Origin: Ruminococcus sp. UBA3665
Lineage (GTDB): Bacteria > Bacillota > Clostridia > Oscillospirales > Ruminococcaceae
Direction of reading: 5' to 3'
Assembly: GCA_002373165.1 (NCBI GenBank)
Contig: DFJS01000018.1
Coordinates: 1 to 13,528 of the forward strand
Length of the DNA stretch: 13,528 nucleotides
Part shown: in pieces, positions 1-6,384 of the stretch
Layout of the letters: the number at the start of each line of letters is the position of its first letter
Numbering within the stretch: position 1 is the stretch's first letter
Translations under genes and position numbers: made by a program
The notes under the pieces: model-generated
Seen by the model: the letters and a program-made list of their open reading frames with translations, nothing else
The model's database searches: none
What the model was told of the DNA's origin: nothing

Positions 1-526
1 TGATGCAGATCATGAACACAAGAAACAACACTTTGACGAGGGGCGAGCTCCGCTTTCTGCGGGCAGCCGGCTGCTCCGCAGAATAACCCGTATCCGGCGC
101 GGCCATATTGCCCTGCGGCTGTGAAAAGCTCTGGGCTGTCTGCGGCTGCGCGATCGCGTTGCTCTCCGCAAGAATTCCGCCGCAGTTCGGACAGGTCAGC
201 AGGTTCCGACCGTCAGGTGAAGGCTGCGCCGTCACTTTTCCGCGGCAGTAGGGGCATTCGTATATTACCGGTGCGGGCGGCGTATACACAGCCTGCTGAT
301 TGATGACATCCGTCCCGCGATTCTGCACATCACTCCGCTGCGAGAACAGGCTCCTGAGCAGCGAACCGAGTATCAGTCCGCCGCCTGACGATCTGCCGTA
401 CCCGGAACGGTGTGAGCGATGATAGGAGGAACGGTGTGACGAATGCGAGGAACGGTGCGAGCTGCTCGCACGACGGGCTGACGGACGCGAAGAATGCGAG
501 CTGGATGGTTTGCTTCCGGGCGGCAT
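1..526 (-). CDS. Zinc-ribbon membrane protein with Ser/His/Arg-rich N-terminus (partial, C-terminus outside window)
   Basis: An open frame of 175 codons runs off the left edge. I translated it from ATG at 526, which has AAAGGAG (535-541) 8 bases upstream. The N-terminus (residues 1-50) is low-complexity and rich in Ser, His and Arg, with repeats such as SSHRSSHSSHRSS, then a short hydrophobic patch (GGGLILGSLLRSL, about 48-60). A zinc ribbon follows with Cys pairs CPYC (91-94) and CPNC (112-115), then a Gln/Pro-rich linker, a basic patch RRKRSS and the start of a hydrophobic helix at about 163 that is probably a membrane segment. The likely form is a cytoplasmic Zn-binding N-terminus tethered to the membrane. 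Function is unknown. It lies 52 bases downstream of the SseB-like gene on the same strand and is probably its last operon partner in view. Confidence 0.8.
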   Translation of the reverse strand, partial: MPPGSKPSSSHSSRPSARRASSSHRSSHSSHRSSYHRSHRSGYGRSSGGGLILGSLLRSLFSQRSDVQNRGTDVINQQAVYTPPAPVIYECPYCRGKVTAQPSPDGRNLLTCPNCGGILAESNAIAQPQTAQSFSQPQGNMAAPDTGYSAEQPAARRKRSSPLVKVLFLVFMICI

Positions 527-578
527 GGTTCAGGCTCCTTTCGGATAGGTCAGATAAAATGTCAGGATTGGCTGATCG

Positions 579-1304
579 TCAGCGCTCGAAGAAGCGCTTC
601 TTGCGGACATAGAACGGATCAATGCCCTTGACCGCCTTTTTCGCGGCAGGCTCCTCCAGACTGATGAACACCAGCGAATCGCCGGATTTCGTATAATTCT
701 GCATATACTTGGAAAGCGGGAAGAACAGCTTGCGCGTGTTGCCGCTCATATCGAAGACGAAAAGCGTCTGCGGCCGCTCGCAGCCGCGGATCATCTCGAC
801 CAGATAGCAGGCATCGACATTCGCCTGTCGTGCGAGATAGCGCGTCAGCGGACGGAGCAGATGATCCAGATTCTTCTGGCTCACTCTGTATTCGATCGTC
901 TCCTCCTCCTTCATGGAAATTGCCGGAATATTGAGATTCCGGGCGACCATGAGGATGCTCTTGATCTCCTGCGAGGAAAACTCCTTACCGTAGGAATTCG
1001 GATTCAGAACGGCATTCGCCGACTGGATCAGGTCAAACAGGCGCAGGCAGTTGAGCTTGTAGCAGTTGACATACCGCTTCGCAAACTGCTGCAAAGAACG
1101 GTAGCTCGTGAAGAACGGGATAAAGATATCGCCGTCCGGATTCTGCGTTGTGACCAGCTCCATTGAAATGCCGCCGTTGACCTCGTCCTGCTTCACCGGA
1201 CGCTTGCAGATGACATAGACATCGCTCTTGATGAGCATTTGCAGAAAGAGCGAGCGCTTCTCCGGTTTGGTAATCGCTTCCTTCAGTAATTCGTCAAGAT
1301 TCAT
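579..1304 (-). CDS. SseB family protein
   Basis: A soluble protein of 241 residues resembling the SseB family: an N-terminal SseB domain, here with 'MLIKSDVYVICKRP' and a 'FIPFFTSYRSLQQF' stretch, followed by an SseB C-terminal domain ending in 'GIDPFYVRKKRFFER'. E. coli SseB was linked to enhanced serine sensitivity; a biochemical role is not settled, and in Firmicutes these proteins often sit as stand-alone genes of unknown function. Two in-frame ATGs exist, at 1310 and 1304. The AGGAGG at 1313-1318 lies only 2 bases from the first but 8 from the second, so I chose 1304. There is no signal peptide or membrane segment. It is 83 bases downstream of the dockerin gene and probably co-transcribed. 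Family assignment is by recognition of the pattern; the function is not inferred. Confidence 0.85.
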   Translation of the reverse strand: MNLDELLKEAITKPEKRSLFLQMLIKSDVYVICKRPVKQDEVNGGISMELVTTQNPDGDIFIPFFTSYRSLQQFAKRYVNCYKLNCLRLFDLIQSANAVLNPNSYGKEFSSQEIKSILMVARNLNIPAISMKEEETIEYRVSQKNLDHLLRPLTRYLARQANVDACYLVEMIRGCERPQTLFVFDMSGNTRKLFFPLSKYMQNYTKSGDSLVFISLEEPAAKKAVKGIDPFYVRKKRFFER

Positions 1305-1312
1305 CTTCATTT

Positions 1313-1318
1313 CCTCCT
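1313..1318 (-). promoter_or_regulatory. Ribosome binding site AGGAGG deciding the SseB-like start
   Basis: A perfect AGGAGG lies 8 bases before the ATG at 1304 but only 2 bases before the upstream in-frame ATG at 1310. Normal Shine-Dalgarno spacing favours the internal start, shortening the protein by two residues. Confidence 0.75.
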
Positions 1319-1387
1319 CTTTTCAAGCATGATCTGTATATTCTATATGTATAATTTGCTTTTCTCTCTGTTATAATCCCACATCGT

Positions 1388-2617
1388 TCAGGCCGACAGC
1401 GCCTTTGCTGCGGCGAAGATCTCCTCAAGGCCCGTGAACGGCTCCTCCCGCTCGACATATTTGCCGGACGAATAGCCCGCATACCACATCTTCCCGCCGA
1501 GTGTCCGCGAGATCGCAGTGCAGGTGCAGACGCCGTTTTCAATATGCACCGCGATTCCGTCAACCGCCGCGATCCCGTTCATATATGTCGAGACCTGATA
1601 TTTCAGCGCCGCAATCAGTGTATCGCGGTCGGAATTCTGATCGAAGGATACCTTCTGAAGCCCCTCGAAATCGGTGCCGCTGAAAATATGATCGCCGGTG
1701 AGCAGCTCCGTGTGGGCATCTCTGACATCGAGATCCGTCAGCGCGGAATTGAACGCATTCGAGACAGTTCTCGCAGCGGCGTTGACCGTTTTCTGCCGGT
1801 TTGTATCCATCCGGAAGACAAGATCCGTCACGCCGATATCCACAGTCCACTTTCCGCCGCGGCAAAGCGCGTAATATGTGCCCTTTCTCTCTGCCGCTCC
1901 GTTTTCCGCTGTCAGAGCCGCCGGGAATGCATACAGCACATCGACCGGCTCAAAGAGCGTGACCACCAGATCCAGCAGCGCAAGATCGTTCGGATCATCC
2001 CGTTCCGCACGCGCTTCTGCGGCGCTCTCACGCATCTCCTTGTTTTTTGCATTGAGCTTTTCGAGCAGCGCATCATCGCGGATGCCCTCGCCGATCTCAT
2101 ACGAAGCGATCGGCTCATAGTTTTTCTCAAAATCCGCGATCAGCTCCTCATCGCTCTGTACCTTCTCGGCAAAGAGCAGATGGGATGCCGCACGGTAATT
2201 TGAGCATTCCAGTATCTCCGCCGCATTCTTGTTCCGATAGGCTTCTAAAAAGTGCTGAACCGCCGCCCGTGCCTGCTCCGCCTCGGTCATCGGGTGCAGG
2301 ATCGAATCCCAGTCCGTCACTTTGCCGGAGACATAGTTATTGACATAATAGGTCAGGATGAACTGCGCATCCGCAGCCTCGATCTTTCCGTTTTCGTCCA
2401 CATCCGCAGCCGTCCGCTGTGCATCGGTCATCGGATCGGGGTTGCCCGCCGTAAGCTCCGTATACGCCTGCAAAGTGATCTGCGCATCATTCGCGCCGAT
2501 CTCACCGCTGCCGTCCGCATCGCCGCGGAGCGGTTCTGCCGCATGAACGCTCTGTACCGGGATCATGCCGCAGAGCATGGCCGCTGCCGCGATCCCGCTG
2601 ATAAATCTGTGCTTCAT
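1388..2617 (-). CDS. Secreted protein with N-terminal type I dockerin
   Basis: A 409-residue exported protein. Residues 1-26 form a Sec signal peptide with a probable cut after VHA. A type I dockerin follows directly: two calcium-binding loops, DADGSGEIGAND (33-44) and DVDENGKIEAAD (72-83), each followed by an F-helix (AQITLQAY and AQFILTYYV), ending near SGKVTDW (97-102). The remaining ~300 residues carry no catalytic motif I recognise. Residues from about 114 ('AAVQHFLEAY') to the end align with the lipoprotein encoded just upstream, including 'ALKYQV', 'FSGTDFE' and 'WYAGYSS'. The dockerin should dock the protein to a cohesin of a cellulosome or cell-surface scaffold. A dockerin placed N-terminally is less usual than C-terminally. 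The ATG has GGAGG about 8 bases upstream and lies 26 bases after the lipoprotein gene, so the two are almost certainly co-transcribed. Confidence 0.9.
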   Translation of the reverse strand: MKHRFISGIAAAAMLCGMIPVQSVHAAEPLRGDADGSGEIGANDAQITLQAYTELTAGNPDPMTDAQRTAADVDENGKIEAADAQFILTYYVNNYVSGKVTDWDSILHPMTEAEQARAAVQHFLEAYRNKNAAEILECSNYRAASHLLFAEKVQSDEELIADFEKNYEPIASYEIGEGIRDDALLEKLNAKNKEMRESAAEARAERDDPNDLALLDLVVTLFEPVDVLYAFPAALTAENGAAERKGTYYALCRGGKWTVDIGVTDLVFRMDTNRQKTVNAAARTVSNAFNSALTDLDVRDAHTELLTGDHIFSGTDFEGLQKVSFDQNSDRDTLIAALKYQVSTYMNGIAAVDGIAVHIENGVCTCTAISRTLGGKMWYAGYSSGKYVEREEPFTGLEEIFAAAKALSA

Positions 2618-2643
2618 TCCGAATCCTCCGGTTATGCTGTATC

Positions 2644-3819
2644 TCAGTTTATCTTCTTTGCTGCTTCAAATGCTTCGTCAAGCGAAGCAAATCCCTCTTC
2701 GCTGTCGCTATCCGCCGGATATCCTGCATAGACGATATCGTCCTCGCCCTCAAATCCGACGGCTGTCGCCGTGCAGCAGCCGTCCTTGACCTCGAACTTC
2801 ATCTCCGGCAGCTCTGTGACATCCGAGAAATAAACAGTGATCTTATATTTCAGGGCCTCGACCGCTTCTTCCTTCGTTTTCGGCTCATCGACCTGCTTCA
2901 CATCCTCGAAATCATCGCCGCTGAACTGATACTCGCCCTCCAGCAGCTTGAGGACATTGTTCTCTGTCGCGTTTTCGGCATCAATATCGACAAGGCTCGT
3001 ATTAATGGCATGATAGAGGCTCTTGGCACTCGAGGCAGCGATGAGCGCATCGGACTCCTCCACATAGCCGGCCATTGTGTCCATGAAATTGACATCCATG
3101 ATCCATTCTCCGCCGATCTTCGCGATGCTGATCTCATCCTCGTCTGCCTCATCCCCTGCGGTCGTCCTGACCGTAAAGACCAGCATATCCTCATACGGCA
3201 CGAACACCGTCTTGATCCACTCGATAAACGCCTTGGATTCCTCATAGTCCGGATCGGAAGTATCCATTTCCGCAAGCTCATCATCCAGCTCCGTAATATT
3301 CCGCTGAATGTACTCGTTGTATTCCTTTCTCTCGTCCTCATCGCGCGTGCAGGAAAGGATCTCGAAGCCATCATACTGCCCGAATGTCTCAAGGATCGCA
3401 TCCACGAGATCTTCCATGTCGTCGGCATCATCTTCCTCAAGGAACCTTTTCATGCCCTCAGTATACGCATCAAAATTTGTAACGGAGAGCATTTTCTCGC
3501 GGTCGCCCTTCATCGCGGAATCCAGAAATGTTTCCAGAACCGCCTGCGCTGCTTTTCTGTCCGCATCGGAAACCTCTTCAGCGGGTTCCGATTCCGATGC
3601 ATCTTTGCTGCTGTCGGTACTGCTTTCGGTATCGCTGTCAGCACTGCTTTCATCTTCGCTTTCATCCGCAGCAGCCGTAGTTGACGCTTCGGACGATTCT
3701 GCATTCAGTATTTCTGTAACGGATGCTTCACCGGTGCTGCTGTTTTCATTCGCGCATCCGGCAAGGCTGCCAAGCAACATCGCGGCGATCATGCCGCAAA
3801 GAATCTTTTTCATCTGCAT
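2644..3819 (-). CDS. Acidic lipoprotein, paralogue of the adjacent dockerin protein
   Basis: A 391-residue lipoprotein. The signal sequence ends in the lipobox LAGC with the acylated Cys at residue 22, so it should be anchored on the outer face of the membrane. Residues 23 to about 80 are a low-complexity acidic linker rich in Ser, Glu, Asp and Thr that would hold the globular part away from the surface. The body starts near 'AAQAVLETFLDSAMKGD' and matches the dockerin protein downstream: 'ALKYKITVYF' against 'ALKYQVSTYM', 'FSGDDFEDVKQV' against 'FSGTDFEGLQKV', and a shared 'YAGY' near the C-terminus followed by an amphipathic 'AFEAAKK' end. No enzyme motif is visible. AGGAGG lies 10 bases before the ATG. 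It is 71 bases after ruvA. The role is unknown; substrate or partner binding at the cell surface is a guess. Confidence 0.9.
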   Translation of the reverse strand: MQMKKILCGMIAAMLLGSLAGCANENSSTGEASVTEILNAESSEASTTAAADESEDESSADSDTESSTDSSKDASESEPAEEVSDADRKAAQAVLETFLDSAMKGDREKMLSVTNFDAYTEGMKRFLEEDDADDMEDLVDAILETFGQYDGFEILSCTRDEDERKEYNEYIQRNITELDDELAEMDTSDPDYEESKAFIEWIKTVFVPYEDMLVFTVRTTAGDEADEDEISIAKIGGEWIMDVNFMDTMAGYVEESDALIAASSAKSLYHAINTSLVDIDAENATENNVLKLLEGEYQFSGDDFEDVKQVDEPKTKEEAVEALKYKITVYFSDVTELPEMKFEVKDGCCTATAVGFEGEDDIVYAGYPADSDSEEGFASLDEAFEAAKKIN

Positions 3820-3890
3820 TGTATCAGTTCCTCCTGTACCTGTTCTTATGTATGCTTCAATGCGGCTGTCCGCCGCAAATGTCAGTCTGA

Positions 3891-4493
3891 TTATCCGAGC
3901 ATCCGCTTGCCGAGCTTTGAAAGTGCCAACCGGATCAGCTCCGACGAGGGCAGCGCGGGATCGAGTGACGCAAGCGCTTCCGCCGCCTCGCCCTGCGAAT
4001 AGCCCAGAACGAGCAGTGCGCTCATCGCCTCATCCAGATTGCCGCCGCTGATCTGCACCGGTGCAGCCGGAAGCCCCTCACGCTCCACGGATTTCGCGAC
4101 CTTGTCTTTCAGCTCCAGCACGATGCGCTGTGCGGTTTTCGTGCCGATGCCCTTGGTCTTGGTGAATTGCTTATAGTCTCCGGCCGCAACGCTCAGCGCA
4201 AAGCGGTCGGGCGTAAAATCGGAAAGGATCGCCAGCGCCGCCTTCGGCCCGACGCCCGAAACGGAGATCAGCTGATCGAAGCAGCTGCGCTCGCTGCGCG
4301 CCGCAAAGCCGTAAAGCGCGACCTCGTCCTCGCGGACGGTCATGCGCGTAAACAGCGTCGTCTCGGTATCGACCGCGCCGACGGCAGCGGCCGTCTGCAC
4401 ACTGGTGCGGCAGGCATAGCCCACGCCCCCGCAGTCGATCACGACAAGTCCCGGCTCCTTGTAGGAGACCGTGCCGCGTAAATGATCTATCAA
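3891..4493 (-). CDS. ruvA: Holliday junction branch migration protein RuvA
   Basis: RuvA binds four-way DNA junctions as a tetramer and loads the RuvB motor. Starting at the TTG at 4493 gives 200 residues, against 203 in E. coli, and the classical beginning MIDHLRGTV. The N-terminal OB-fold domain includes 'VVIDCGGVGYACRT' and 'TRMTVREDEVALYGF'. Two helix-hairpin-helix motifs follow: 'LISVSGVGPKAALAIL' (75-90) and 'TKTKGIGTKTAQRI' (111-124). Domain III, which contacts RuvB, is residues ~152-200. The frame is open further upstream, but that extension is antisense-like filler overlapping ruvC. AGGAGG sits 8 bases before the TTG. It lies 16 bases after ruvC. ruvB is not adjacent: the next gene is a lipoprotein, so RuvB must be encoded elsewhere. 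Base composition is much richer in G+C than in ruvC. Confidence 0.97.
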   Translation of the reverse strand: MIDHLRGTVSYKEPGLVVIDCGGVGYACRTSVQTAAAVGAVDTETTLFTRMTVREDEVALYGFAARSERSCFDQLISVSGVGPKAALAILSDFTPDRFALSVAAGDYKQFTKTKGIGTKTAQRIVLELKDKVAKSVEREGLPAAPVQISGGNLDEAMSALLVLGYSQGEAAEALASLDPALPSSELIRLALSKLGKRMLG

Positions 4494-4501
4494 CAGTCTG
4501 T

Positions 4502-4507
4502 CCTCCT
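4502..4507 (-). promoter_or_regulatory. Ribosome binding site AGGAGG for ruvA TTG start
   Basis: AGGAGG lies 8 bases upstream of the TTG at 4493. Together with the conserved MI..LRG beginning of RuvA, it fixes the start at TTG rather than at the ATG further upstream inside ruvC. Confidence 0.85.
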
Positions 4508-4509
4508 GT

Positions 4510-4989
4510 TCAGTAATCCGGCTTGGCGCAGTGTCCGTGACAGATCGCCAGTGCCAGCGCATCGGCGGCATCGTCAGGTTTTGGAATCTGTTCAAGTTTC
4601 AGAATATTTTTAGTCATATTCATGACCTGTTTCTTCTCAGCCTTGCCGTATCCGACAACGGCCATTTTGACCTGCAAAGGCGTATATTCAAAAACCGGAA
4701 TGTTTTTCTTAGCCGCTGCAAGAATTAGAATTCCTCTTGCCTGTGCCACATCGATGGCGGTTTTCTGATTAGATGTAAAATATAATTTTTCGACTGCCAT
4801 ACAGTCGGGTTCATACCGCCGGAACACTTCGTGAATATCCGTATCGATACTGCAAAGTCTTTCTGTGAACGGGGTATGTGCCTCGGTCAGAATGGCTCCG
4901 TAATCGATCGGCGCGAAATTCGCCCCGGCATAATCGACAATTCCGAACCCGACAATTGCATAGCCGGGATCAATCCCCAGAATTCTCAA
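4510..4989 (-). CDS. ruvC: Crossover junction endodeoxyribonuclease RuvC
   Basis: RuvC is the dimeric, Mg-dependent resolvase that nicks Holliday junctions held by RuvAB. From the TTG at 4989 the protein is 159 residues, near the usual Firmicute length (E. coli 173). It begins MRILGIDPGYAIVGFG with the first catalytic Asp at residue 7. The second acidic residue is Glu67 in 'AVEKLYF', and the last pair are Asp140 and Asp143 in 'KPDDAADALALAICH', so the RNase H-like active site is complete. The open frame extends to an ATG at 5049, but those extra 20 residues are not part of the family and cross the promoter. AGGGAGGG lies 6 bases before the TTG. It is the first gene of the leftward unit and is divergent from pheA. 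Confidence 0.97.
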   Translation of the reverse strand: MRILGIDPGYAIVGFGIVDYAGANFAPIDYGAILTEAHTPFTERLCSIDTDIHEVFRRYEPDCMAVEKLYFTSNQKTAIDVAQARGILILAAAKKNIPVFEYTPLQVKMAVVGYGKAEKKQVMNMTKNILKLEQIPKPDDAADALALAICHGHCAKPDY

Positions 4990-4995
4990 ATTTAT

Positions 4996-5003
4996 CCCTC
5001 CCT
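4996..5003 (-). promoter_or_regulatory. Ribosome binding site AGGGAGGG for ruvC TTG start
   Basis: AGGGAGGG lies 6 bases before the TTG at 4989, whose next codons give the conserved RILGIDPG. It decides against the upstream ATG at 5049, which would place the start codon on the -35 box. Confidence 0.8.
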
Positions 5004-5019
5004 GTCTCACATACTTCTT

Positions 5020-5049
5020 ATTATAACACAAAAGCAGGTTACTTTTCAA
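5020..5049 (-). promoter_or_regulatory. Promoter of the ruvC-ruvA unit
   Basis: On the minus strand TTGAAA (5044-5049) and TATAAT (5020-5025) are separated by 18 bases, a near-consensus sigma-A promoter. The start would be near 5013, giving a leader of about 25 bases before the ruvC start codon. Confidence 0.7.
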
Positions 5050-5055
5050 TACCTG

Positions 5056-5072
5056 AATACAAATTTTGTATT
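5056..5072. repeat. 17-bp perfect palindrome between divergent promoters
   Basis: AATACAAA (5056-5063), one central T (5064) and TTTGTATT (5065-5072) form a perfect inverted repeat. It sits between the -35 boxes of the ruvC and pheA promoters and overlaps the first two bases of the pheA -35. This is the position of a typical operator for a dimeric regulator; that role is an inference. Confidence 0.6.
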
Positions 5073-5096
5073 GATTTTTCCAAAAAAATTTTGTAT
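5061..5096 (+). repeat. 11-bp direct repeat pair in pheA promoter
   Basis: AAATTTTGTAT occurs at 5061-5071 and again at 5086-5096, 25 bases apart. The first copy forms the right half of the palindrome, and the second runs into the pheA -10 box. Two half-sites flanking the spacer could bind one regulator; the A/T richness makes a chance match possible. Confidence 0.5.
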
Positions 5097-5099
5097 AAT
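5071..5099 (+). promoter_or_regulatory. Promoter of pheA
   Basis: TTGATT (5071-5076), a 17-base spacer and a perfect TATAAT (5094-5099). Transcription should start near 5106, giving a leader of about 45 bases. The leader is too short for a classical peptide attenuator. Confidence 0.8.
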
Positions 5100-5107
5100 A
5101 ATATTAG

Positions 5108-5123
5108 CACAGTCTGTACTGTG
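5108..5123 (+). other. Hairpin at 5' end of pheA mRNA
   Basis: CACAGT (5108-5113), loop CTGT and ACTGTG (5118-5123) form a perfect 6-bp stem beginning one or two bases after the predicted start of transcription. A run of seven A follows, then the ribosome binding site. It may stabilise the 5' end or serve as an operator on DNA. Confidence 0.5.
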
Positions 5124-5150
5124 AAAAAAATCACATCAGGAGGATGATTT

Positions 5151-6266
5151 ATGAATCTGGAAGAATTAAGAAAAGGCATTAACGAGATTGACAGGAGAAT
5201 TGTTTCTGATTTTTCTCAGCGAATGGAACTCTGCCGGCAGGTAGCTCTGTATAAACAGGAGCACGGTATGCAGATTTTTCAGACCGACAGGGAAAAAGAA
5301 GTGATTCAGCGCATCCGGGACAGTGCGCCGGAAGGTCTGGAAAGCTATTCGGCTGTACTGTTCCAGAATATCATGGATATCAGCAAATATCTGCAATACC
5401 GCGAACTGCATAAGAATGTGCAGGCTTATGAATATAAAGCTCTGCATCTGGAAGATTCTGCAAGCGTGGCGTGTCAGGGAACTGCCGGGGCAAATGCCGA
5501 AACTGCTGCCAAACAAGTATTCGGCAAAAACTGCAAGCCGAAATTTCTGCCGGGCTTTGCCGATGTCTTCGAGGCCGTCCAGAACGGCGAGGTGCAGTTC
5601 GGAATTATTCCTGTAGAAAATTCCACTGCCGGCAGTGTCGTACAGGCTTATGACCTGATGGCAAAATATAATTTCTACATCTGCAAAACCACAACAGTCG
5701 AGATTACAAACTGTTTTGCCGTCCGCAAAGGCACAAAGCTGTGGGATGTGAAAGAAGTCTATTCTCATCCGCAGGCTCTGACACAGTGCGCACGGTTCAT
5801 CACAGTGCATGACATGCATCCCATGCCTTACAGCAATACCGCAACGGCCGCCCAGATGGTTGCAGAATCTGATCAGCCTTACGGTGCCATCTGTTCCGAA
5901 AACTGTGCCAAGCTCCACGGACTGGAAATTCTGCAAAAATACATCTCCGACTATGTGCCGAATTATACAAGATTTATCTGCATTTCAAAAGAACTTCTGC
6001 TTCCGGACGATGCAAACAGAATTTCCGTTATGCTGAAACTGCCTCATGAAGAAGGTTCGCTGTACCGTCTTCTGAGCAAATTCCTGATCGGCGATATGAA
6101 TCTGCTGAAACTGGAAAGCCGTCCGATCCGCAACGGCAGTTTTGAAGTGATGTTCTATCTGGATTTCAGCGGCAATATTCATGATACTTCTGTGTGCGCC
6201 CTGTTGCAGGAACTGTCTGAAAATCTGGAATATTTCAAATTTCTGGGGAATTTCAGCGAAATATAG
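5151..6266 (+). CDS. pheA: Bifunctional chorismate mutase / prephenate dehydratase (P-protein)
   Basis: This cytoplasmic enzyme converts chorismate to prephenate and then to phenylpyruvate, the committed route to phenylalanine. Residues 1-~88 are an AroQ-type chorismate mutase with the expected basic residues R7, R24, K35 and R47-E48 (in 'TDREKEVI'). Residues ~104-280 are the prephenate dehydratase domain, with 'ACQGTAGANAETAA', 'GIIPVENSTAGSV' and the catalytic TRF motif at 273-275. Residues ~288-371 are an ACT regulatory domain. It has ESRP at 322-325, and GSLYRL (302-307) in place of the usual GALV, so phenylalanine feedback inhibition is likely. Length is 371, against 386 for E. coli PheA. 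GGAGG lies 7 bases before the ATG. It has its own promoter and is divergent from ruvC; the PP2C gene that follows has a separate promoter. Confidence 0.96.
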   Translation: MNLEELRKGINEIDRRIVSDFSQRMELCRQVALYKQEHGMQIFQTDREKEVIQRIRDSAPEGLESYSAVLFQNIMDISKYLQYRELHKNVQAYEYKALHLEDSASVACQGTAGANAETAAKQVFGKNCKPKFLPGFADVFEAVQNGEVQFGIIPVENSTAGSVVQAYDLMAKYNFYICKTTTVEITNCFAVRKGTKLWDVKEVYSHPQALTQCARFITVHDMHPMPYSNTATAAQMVAESDQPYGAICSENCAKLHGLEILQKYISDYVPNYTRFICISKELLLPDDANRISVMLKLPHEEGSLYRLLSKFLIGDMNLLKLESRPIRNGSFEVMFYLDFSGNIHDTSVCALLQELSENLEYFKFLGNFSEI

Positions 6267-6319
6267 CAAAATATCTGAAATCTGTCACCAGCCTGTAAAA
6301 AATTGATACAGTTTTGCTA

Positions 6320-6348
6320 TTGTATTTCCGGCCGGAATATAGTATAAT
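6320..6348 (+). promoter_or_regulatory. Promoter of the PP2C phosphatase gene
   Basis: TTGTAT (6320-6325), a 17-base spacer and TATAAT (6343-6348) lie 36 bases before the ATG. The -10 box is perfect and the -35 moderate. The spacer holds a 12-bp palindrome. Confidence 0.65.
6326..6337. repeat. 12-bp palindrome in promoter spacer
   Basis: TTCCGGCCGGAA is a perfect inverted repeat placed directly after the -35 box of the phosphatase promoter. Its location suits a repressor operator, but a 12-bp palindrome is expected a few times by chance in a window of this size. Confidence 0.4.
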
Positions 6349-6384
6349 AAAATCAATCTGGATACATGAAGGATGTGAAACTGT

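Noticed and set aside
1321..1380. Promoter-like TATA sequences before the SseB-like gene
   Set aside because: Several A/T-rich hexamers exist on the minus strand but none has a -35 partner at proper spacing.
1544..2203. A 219-codon plus-strand open frame
   Set aside because: Antisense of the dockerin protein; Arg/Ile-rich composition typical of a shadow frame.
2644..3100. Resemblance of the lipoprotein C-terminal part to pilin-like proteins of ruminococci
   Set aside because: A faint similarity of pattern ('YHAINTSL', 'YAGYPAD') but no N-terminal pilin helix or prepilin cleavage site; not claimed.
3861..3877. Stem-loop TGCGGC/GCCGCA between ruvA and the lipoprotein gene
   Set aside because: Only 6 bp and no following U-run on the minus strand; not enough to call a terminator.
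3308..4051. A 247-codon plus-strand open frame
   Set aside because: It is antisense to the lipoprotein and the end of ruvA, is Ser-rich because it mirrors the acidic linker, and has no ribosome binding site or family resemblance.
6293..6315. Possible terminator after pheA (CTGTA...TACAG then TTTT)
   Set aside because: The stem is 5 bp with a 9-base loop and A/T-rich; too weak to claim.
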